Origin: Myxococcota bacterium
GTDB taxonomy: Bacteria > Myxococcota > Polyangia > GCA-2747355 > JAKLHH01
DNA length: 5,548 bases
NCBI GenBank assembly: GCA_022710245.1
Contig: JAKLHH010000593.1
Location: forward strand, 1 to 5,548
Direction: 5' to 3'
Part shown: in pieces, positions 1-5,548 of the stretch
Numbering within the stretch: the first letter of the stretch is position 1
Layout of the letters: every line of letters starts with the position of its first letter
Program-made: the position numbers and the translations under genes
Notes under the pieces: generated by a model
The model's input: only the letters and a program-made list of their open reading frames with translations
What the model was told of the DNA's origin: nothing
Database searches by the model: none

Positions 1-2184
1 CGGACCGGCGAGCTGGCGCGCGCGGACGAGGCGCTGCAGCGCGGGCTCGAGCTCGCGGGCAACGACCTCCTGCAGCAGCGGGCCTGCCTCGGCAGCATCG
101 CCGAGCTCCGACGCGAGCAGCACGACGACGAGGGCAGCTGCCGGGCGCTGGAGCGCCTCGAGCCGCTCCTCGATCCGATCGTCGACGGTGAGATCCGCCC
201 GCAGATCCTGGCCGAGCTGGCCGCGGTGCGCCAGCGGCTCGGCGACCTGGAGGGCGCCGCGGCGGCGCTGGGGCGCGCCGTCGGGCTGGCGCCGGGCGAT
301 CTCGAGCTGCTCGAGCGGCTGGGCGGACTGGAGGAGGAGCGGCAGCGCTGGGACCAGGCGCGCCAGGCGTTCGAGCGGGTCCTCGCCGGGCTCGGCGACG
401 ACCGCTCGCTGGCCGCCCGGCGGGCGCTGCTGGCCGCTCGCCTCGCCGCGGTGAGCGAGAACCAGTCCCGCATCCGCGAGGCGCAGGAGTTCTACCGGCG
501 CGCGCTCGACGAGGGGCTGCCGCCGAGGGAGGCGGAGCGCGTCTGGAACCGCATCATCGAGCTCCACCTGGACCGCGGAGATCCCGTCGCCGCGTCGCGC
601 GCTGCCGAGAGCTGGGCCGCGGCGGCAGGGGAGCCCGAGCGTCGAGCGGACAGGCTCTTCCTCGCCGCCCAGCTCTGGCTGAAGCGCGCGACGCAGCCGG
701 AGGAGGCGGTGCGCTGCCTGCACGCGGCGCTCGAGGTGCAGCCGCGCCACGCCGGCGCGCTCGACGCGCTCGAGGCGATCTGGAACGAGCGCGGCGACCG
801 CGAGGCGCTCCTCGGCGTGCTGCGACTGAAGATCGAGGCCGCCGCCCGCCGGCCGGTGCTGCAGAAGGCGCTGCTCGCCCGGCTCGGTGAGGTGGAGGCC
901 TCCCTGGAGCACCGCGAGCAGGCCCGGGCAGCCTACACGGGCGCGCTCTCGCTGGACGGCGACTACCTCCCCGCGCTGATCTTCCTCGCCCGCGACGCGC
1001 TCGCCGCCAGCGAGCACGAGCGCGCGGAGATCTACTACCGGCGGATCAGCGTCCGTCTCGCGCAGCCCGAGCCGGGCACCTCCGTCGCCGAGCGCGTCCA
1101 GCTGCAGGTCGAGGTCTACCTGAGGCTCGCCGAGCTCGCCGCCAGGCGGCGGCAGCTGCAGGAGGAGGAGGGCCACCTGGAGATGGCGCTCGCGGTCGAC
1201 CCGCGCCACCCCGAGGTCCTCGAGCGCCTGGCCGGGCTGCTCGAGGCGCAGGGCCGCCGGGGTGAGCTGGCCGAGGTGCTGAAGCGCCGCGCCGAGATCG
1301 CCCCCGACCTCGACGCGCTGATCGCCATCGAGCTGCGCCGCGCCGGACTGCTCGAGGCCCTGCCGGGGCGTCGCGACGAGGCAGCCGCGCTCTACCGGCA
1401 GCTGCTGCTGCTCGCGCCGTCGAACGCCACGGCGCTCGAGCGGCTCGAGCAGCTGCTCCGTGACAGCCGCGAGGGCGGTGACCTGGTCGCCATCCTCGAG
1501 CGGCGCGCGGAGCTGGCCGAGGCCAGCGACCTCGGGGCGGCCCGTGCGCTCTGGGAGGAGGCGAGCCGCATCGCCGGCGAGCGCCTCGATCAGCCCGATC
1601 GAGCAGCCGGGCTCCTGCGGCGCGCGCTGCGCTGCACCCCCGCGGACCCGGCGCTGCTCCAGCGGCTCCTCGAGCTGCTCGGCGAGGAGGGCGACGCCGA
1701 CGAGGTGGATGATCTGCTGGCGCGGCTCGCCGCGGCGACCGCGGACCCCGAGCGGCGCGCGGCGCTCGAGCTCCGCCTGGCCGGACGCCTGCAGGCCGGC
1801 GACGCGGCGGCGGCGCTCGAGGTGCTCACGCGGGCCATCGACGAGGGCCGCGGCACCGCCCCGATGCTCTCCAGCGCGGCGACGCTGCACGAGGAGCGCG
1901 GCGCCTGGGCCGAGGCGGTCGAGCTCAACGAGCGGGTCGCGTCCCTGGCGCGCGAGGCCGGTCAGCGTGACGAGGAGCTCCGCGCGACGCGACGCCTGCT
2001 CGGGCTGGTCCGCTCCCACCTCCCCGGCACGCCGCGCGTGGAGGTGACCGCGACCCGGCTGCTGGAGCTCGACCCGGGCGACGAGGAGGCCGGGGCGGCG
2101 CTCGCCGACCTCTACCAGGAGCGCGAGGACTGGCCGGCGCTGGTCCGCGCGCTCGAGCCTCTGCTCGAGCACGCCCGTGCGGCC
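1..2184 (+). other. N-terminal visible TPR solenoid block (about ten 72-residue modules)
   Basis: Residues 1-728 form a regular solenoid. I aligned by eye the position that is Trp in the clearest copies (W117, W636, W711, each followed by a helix of the form xxxLxxxL). Equivalent positions fall near residues 43, 117, 195, 267, 339, 420, 492, 566, 636 and 711, with spacings of about 70-81 residues. Each module holds one canonical TPR (for example residues 67-100, ending in L-A-P-G-D) and one more degenerate hairpin carrying the W/G anchor. The frame enters from upstream, so more modules or another domain may precede it. No break, frameshift or unusual codon stretch is seen in this block. Confidence 0.8.
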
Positions 2185-5100
2185 CGGGCAGCCCCCGGCG
2201 CCCAGCGCGAAGCGTCCGAAGCACGCGACCAGGCCGAGGTCGCTCATCATCGCGGAGCCTCCGAAGGAGGCGAGCAGGGCCAATTCGCTCATCATCGCGG
2301 AGCCTCCGAAGGAGGCGAGCAGGGCGAGGTCGCTCATCATCGCGGAGCCTCCGAAGGAGGCGAGCAGGGCGAATTGCTGGTCGCGCCGCTCCAATCGCGG
2401 TGGTCTCATCCCGCGGCGGCGGCGGGAGGCCGCGAGGACCTGCAGTTCCGGCTCGCCGCCCGGCTCGCGCTGGCGCTGGATCGCTGCGGCCGAGCCTCCG
2501 ACGCGGCCGCGCTGCTGGAGAGCAGCCTGGAGCTGGCGCGGCGAGATCGCGCGCTCCTCTGGCCGCTGGCCGGCATGGCCCGCGACCTGGAGCTCACCGA
2601 GCTGGAGCGGCGCTGCCTCGAGATGCTCGCCGAGGTCGCGCCAGGCGACCCCGACCTGCAGCTGCGCCTGGCCGAGCTGCACCGCCGCACCGGGGAGTCG
2701 CTCGCCGCCGGGCGCTCGCTGGCGCTCGCGCTGCAGGAGCTGCCGCATGGCCAGGAGCGGGCCCGGGTCGCCCGTGACCTGCTCCAGCTCGCTGACTCCG
2801 CGCCCGAGGGCGGCGAGGTGAGCCTGCAGCTGGTCGCGCTCACCGCGCTGCGGGCCGAGGACGCGACCGCCGAGGAGCGCGAGCGCCTCGCCCGGCTGCT
2901 GGCCGCGGAGCGGCGCGCTGACGACGCGCTCCTGGTGCTGCGCGAGCTGGCGCCCGAGCAGCTGCGCGAGCCCTCCGCGCGGGCGCTGCTCTGGGAGCTC
3001 CTGGAGCGCACCGGACGCGTCGCCGAGCTGGCCGAGGAGGAGGAGCGCGCGGGCCAGGAGGAGGCCGACCCGGCGGAGCGCGCCGCGTGGTGCCTGCGCG
3101 CGGCGCGCCGGTGGGCCTCCGCGGGTGCCATCGATCGGGTGATCGCCGGCGTGCGCGCGGCGGCGCTCGCCTGCCCGGGTGACGCCAGCGTGCTCGAGGC
3201 TGCCGCGGAGCTCCTCGGCGGCCTCCGCTGCCAGGGCGCGCTCGCCACCGTGCTCGAGGAGATCGCCGCGGGTGATCCGCGCGGCGGCCCCCAGGTGGCG
3301 GCCGCGCTCCTCTGTCGCTGCGCCCGGCTGCAGCGCGCCGTGGACCGTCCGCTCGAGGAGATCGAGCAGACCTACGCCCGAGCGCTCGCGCGGGATCCCT
3401 CCTGCGCCGAGGCCAGCGACGAGCTGATCCGCATCCACCTAGCGCAGGCGGATCACCAGCGGCTCTCCGCCATCCTGATCCAGCGCGCCGAGGGGCTCGC
3501 CGAGCCAGAGGCTCGCGTCGACGCGCTGCTCGAGGGCGCGCTCCTCCTCCACGGTCGCTTGCGGCGCCCGCGCGAGGCGCTGGAGCTGCTGCGACGCGCG
3601 CGCACCCTGCGCCCGGAGGCGCCGCGCGTGCTCCGCGTCGCGGCGGACCTGCACCAGGAGCTCGGAGAGCTCGAGGAGGCAGAGGGCGCGCTGGTGGCGC
3701 TCGCGGCCTCGGGCGAAGGTCGCGAGCCGGCGCTCGATCGCGCGGCTGGCCTCGCGCACCTGCGCGGCGACGCGGCCGCCGAGGCGCGCTACCTGGCGCA
3801 CCTGGCGCGCCTGCGGCCGGGTGACAGCGTGATCACGCTGCGCCTCGCGGCGGCGCACCGCGCGGCTGGCGACCTGAAGAGCCTCGCCGCCGTGCTCGAG
3901 CAGCGCGCCGAGGTCGAGCCCGCGGACCTCCTCGAGGCCGCGCGCCTGTACGCAGGGCCGCTCGCGGACCTGGCCAGCGCCCACGACGCGTACCGCCGGC
4001 TCCTCGAGCGCAGCCCGGATCATCGCGAAGGCCTGCAGGCGATGATCGAGCTCTGCGATCGACTCGCCAAGGCGCCGGAGAGCGCGGGCCACCTGCGGCG
4101 GCTGCGGGATCTGCAGGCGCCGGGGGAACGCCGCCTCGCGCTCTCGATGGAGCTCGCCCGCCGCGAGGAGGCGCTGGGCCGCGACAGGCGCGCGGCGGAC
4201 GCCTGGCGCGAGGCGCTGGCCGAGGCGCCGCACGACCCCTCGATCGTGCTCCAGCTCGCCGACTGCCTCGCCCGCCAGCAGGACTGGGACGCGTTCTGCC
4301 TCTTCCTCGAGGAGCGCCTGGCGGGCGACGAGCTCCCCGCCGACGTGCGCGCCCAGCTGGCGACGCGCCTCGGCGAGACCTACCTCGACCACCTGCACGA
4401 GACGCGCGCCGCGATGGGCTGGCTCTCGGCCGCCTGCGCCCTCTCGCCCCAGAGCGAGCAGGCCTTCCAGCGGCTCCTGGCGCTCTACCGCCAGCGCGGC
4501 GAGCACGCCGAGGCAGCAGAGCTCCTCGCGCAGCGGTTGCGCCAGCTCCCGGCGGGGACGCGCGGCGCCCTCTACCGCGAGCTCGGCTATCTGCTCGAGG
4601 CCCACCTGAAGGACCTCAAGGGCGCGGCGCGGGCCTGCGCCGCGGCGCTCCGCGAGGAGCCGCAGTGCGATCCCCGCCAGGCGCTGCGCGCGCAGGACCT
4701 CTTCGTTCGCTCCGGCGATCCCGACTCCGCGCTCGCGGTCCTGGACGGCGCCCTCGCGCGCTGCGACGAGAAGGAGCGCCCGGCGCTGCTCGCCGCCCGC
4801 GCGCGCGTCCTCGTCGTGCGCGGCGAGCTGGCGGAGGCCGCTCAGGAGTACGAGCGGGTGCTGGCGCTGGAGCCGACGCTCTTCACGGCGCACGGCGAGC
4901 TCGGCAAGCTCCGCTTCGGTCAGGGGATGTTCGGGGCCGCCCTGCCCCACCTGCAGACGGCCGGCGAGCACCTGGACGACGCGCGCGAGGCCGCCTCGTG
5001 CACCTTCCTCGCGGGGCGCGCCCTGGAGAAGCTGGGGCTGACCGACGACGCGCTCGCCTGGTACGAGCGCGCGGCCACCCGCGACCCGACCTCGCGCCCG

Positions 5101-5548
5101 GCGCAGGAGGCCCTGGTGGCGCTCTACGAGGCGCGCGGCGCCTGGGAGAAGCTGGCCAGCGCGCTCGCGGCGCTCGCGTCGCTGACCGCCGAGGGGCCAG
5201 CGCGGTCGCTGATCCTCTGCCGGCTCGCGGCCGCGCAGCGGCGCCTCGGGCAGACGGTCGAGGCCTACGAGAGCTGCCAGCGCGCCCTCGCGCTCGACCC
5301 CAACGCGGTCGACGCGCTGACGCTCCTCCGCCAGCTCGCGATGGAGCGCCAGGAGTGGCGCCTCTGCGCCGAGCTCCTCGAGCGCGAACTCGATCTCTGC
5401 CGGGACCCGCACCGCAAGGCGCGCCTGCAGTCGGAGCTCGGGCAGCTCCTGGCCGAGCGGCTCTTCGAGGCCGAGGCCGCCACCACGCTGCTGACCGCGG
5501 CCCTCGACGTCGATCCGCACGACAAGACCGCGGGCCGTCTCCTCCTCT
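1..5548 (+). CDS. Giant tetratricopeptide-repeat (TPR) protein, internal fragment with both ends outside the window
   Basis: Frame 1 is open for 1849 codons with no stop; no start can be chosen because the reading frame enters and leaves the window open. The translation is built of repeated helical hairpins with TPR spacing: a Leu/Ala-rich helix A, a turn often containing G-D/E, a helix B ending in A-L, then D/E-P before the next unit (residues 67-100, 1596-1627, 1663-1696 and 1739-1770 are clear examples). Third codon positions are almost always G or C, which supports this strand and frame. TPR proteins are usually scaffolds for protein-protein interaction. No enzymatic motif, signal peptide or membrane segment is seen, so location and partner are unknown. 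The visible part alone is far longer than ordinary TPR proteins. The one irregularity is a repeat-bearing insert at residues 729-811. I do not recognise a named gene. The TPR call is firm; the specific role is unassigned. Confidence 0.93.
2206..2235 (+). repeat. Degenerate partial copy of the 45-bp repeat, immediately upstream
   Basis: These ten codons encode REASEARDQA and align without gaps to the last ten codons of the repeat unit (RGASEGGEQG), with 24 of 30 bases identical. The copy abuts unit 1 in the correct phase. It shares the GAA codons typical of the array. It is probably either an older, diverged unit or the ancestral segment from which the array expanded. The preceding five codons (2191-2205) show no convincing similarity to the start of the unit. 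Confidence 0.6.
2257..2271. repeat. Inverted repeat in repeat unit 1
   Basis: GCCTCCGAAGGAGGC is a perfect 6-bp stem with a GAA loop. A second short complementary pair flanks it (GCTC at 2242-2245 and GAGC at 2272-2275), though these arms are not evenly spaced from the core. It lies within the coding sequence and has no U-tract, so it is not a terminator. Confidence 0.85.
2302..2316. repeat. Inverted repeat in repeat unit 2
   Basis: The same 6-bp stem and GAA loop as in unit 1, unchanged in sequence. The base differences of unit 2 all lie outside this palindrome. Confidence 0.85.
2347..2361. repeat. Inverted repeat in repeat unit 3
   Basis: Third identical palindrome, spaced exactly 45 bp from the previous one. 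The three stems could also pair with one another, giving larger alternative folds in single-stranded DNA or mRNA. Confidence 0.85.
2434..5548 (+). other. C-terminal visible TPR solenoid block (about fourteen 72-residue modules)
   Basis: Residues 812-1849 resume the solenoid in the same frame. Anchor positions read by eye fall near residues 866, 937, 1006, 1078, 1152, 1224, 1292, 1358, 1429, 1502, 1574, 1644, 1715 and 1786, so spacing is 66-74 throughout. Trp anchors are seen at W1429, W1715 and W1786. The best canonical TPRs are residues 1596-1627 (with Y-E-R-V-L-A-L-E-P), 1663-1696 (W-Y-E-R-A-A-T-R-D-P) and 1739-1770 (Y-E-S-C-Q-R-A-L-A-L-D-P). The last visible hairpin ends in L-D-V-D-P-H-D, and the frame leaves the window open, so more modules probably follow. 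Residues 1001-1030 are locally Glu-rich but keep the spacing. Confidence 0.8.

Larger units (their letters stand above)
2236..2370 (+). repeat. Three tandem copies of a 45-bp in-frame repeat
   Basis: The units are 2236-2280, 2281-2325 and 2326-2370. Units 1 and 3 are identical; unit 2 differs at three bases in its first two codons (CAATTC in place of GAGGTC). Each encodes 15 residues, EVAHHRGASEGGEQG or the QF variant. As 45 is a multiple of three, copy number can change without breaking the gene. The bases after unit 3 begin GAATTG and then diverge. The unit carries His-His and a Gly/Ser/Glu-rich segment, suggesting a flexible linker rather than a folded domain. The near-perfect DNA identity implies recent duplication. 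Confidence 0.97.
2185..2433 (+). other. Non-TPR, probably disordered insert between two TPR hairpins
   Basis: Residues 729-811 do not fit the TPR pattern. They are rich in Gly, Ser, Glu, Gln, His and Ala, with no Leu heptad-like spacing, and include a run of four Ala after W-S-H-P (residues 801-808). The flanks are normal helices: helix around residues 711-726 (W-P-A-L-V-R-A-L) before, and residues 812-826 (E-D-L-Q-F-R-L-A) after. The anchor spacing across the insert is about 155 residues (711 to 866) instead of about 72, so roughly 80 residues are extra. Codons here differ sharply from the rest of the gene: GAA six times against four in all the remaining codons, CAT seven against two, and the only CAA and TCT codons I found. 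Inference: an in-frame insertion or expansion tolerated in a solvent-exposed loop. Confidence 0.8.

Noticed and set aside
188..454. Short frame-2 open reading frame rich in Arg, Ser and Trp
   Set aside because: It overlaps a clean TPR (residues 67-100) of the frame-1 protein and has the composition of an out-of-frame shadow; no supporting ribosome binding site is evident.
2242..2337. Metal-binding site from the repeated His-His pairs
   Set aside because: Six His in a Gly/Ser/Glu-rich linker could bind metal, but no known metal-site spacing or partner residues support it.
2257..2361. Rho-independent terminators at the GC-rich hairpins
   Set aside because: There is no T-tract after any stem, and the reading frame continues for more than 3 kb downstream.
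2236..2370. CRISPR array
   Set aside because: The 45-bp units are directly contiguous with no unique spacers, and they lie in frame within a coding gene.
2177..2821. Frame-2 + strand reading frame that reads through the repeat array with a SLIIAEPPKEASRA-like unit
   Set aside because: Outside the array it is Arg/Ser/Pro-rich shadow sequence, whereas frame 1 continues the TPR pattern on both sides without a frameshift. The peptide is noted only as an alternative reading of the repeat.
2406..3248. Antisense frame of 280 codons, rich in Ser, Arg and Ala
   Set aside because: Low-complexity Ser/Arg/Ala composition typical of a shadow frame in very GC-rich DNA; it overlaps well-formed TPR coding sequence on the other strand.
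3439..5520. Long antisense reading frame of 693 codons on the - strand
   Set aside because: It is in codon register with the sense gene and stops only at the complement of the single sense CTA codon at 3439. The sense gene has no TTA or TCA codons, so this antisense frame is open almost everywhere (also 1-3438). Its Leu/Glu/Arg/Ala-rich look follows from CTC/GAG, CTG/CAG and GCG/CGC being mutual complements; no independent motif is seen.

Overview
The whole window lies inside one very large protein-coding gene on the + strand. Frame 1 runs from the first base to the last without a stop (1849 complete codons plus one base), and neither the true start nor the stop codon is in view. The product is a Leu/Ala/Glu/Arg-rich, all-helical tetratricopeptide-repeat (TPR) solenoid. 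Read by eye, it consists of about 25 modules of roughly 72 residues, each two TPR-like helical hairpins. No catalytic domain, signal peptide, membrane segment, RNA gene, promoter or terminator is visible, and there is no intergenic DNA.

The DNA is extremely GC-rich (well above 70 % by eye), with almost every third codon position G or C. That composition and the presence of a giant TPR protein fit a Myxococcota-type (myxobacterial) genome, or a related high-GC lineage. This is inference from composition and protein style only; no marker gene is present.

Layout: bases 1-2184 encode the first ten modules. Bases 2185-2433 encode a non-TPR insert of about 80 residues. Bases 2434-5548 encode about fourteen further modules, the clearest TPRs lying at about 4780-5350. 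The insert is the one real anomaly. It holds three near-identical 45-bp tandem repeats (2236-2370), each with a 6-bp-stem palindrome, written in codons (GAA, CAT, CAA, GGA) that the rest of the gene almost never uses. It lies in a loop between two helical hairpins and keeps the frame. It looks like an in-frame expansion or invasion of a short palindromic element into a TPR gene, and is the best candidate here for something undescribed.

With only one gene visible, nothing can be said about partners or operon. TPR solenoids generally act as protein-binding scaffolds, but this protein's ligand cannot be read from the sequence.
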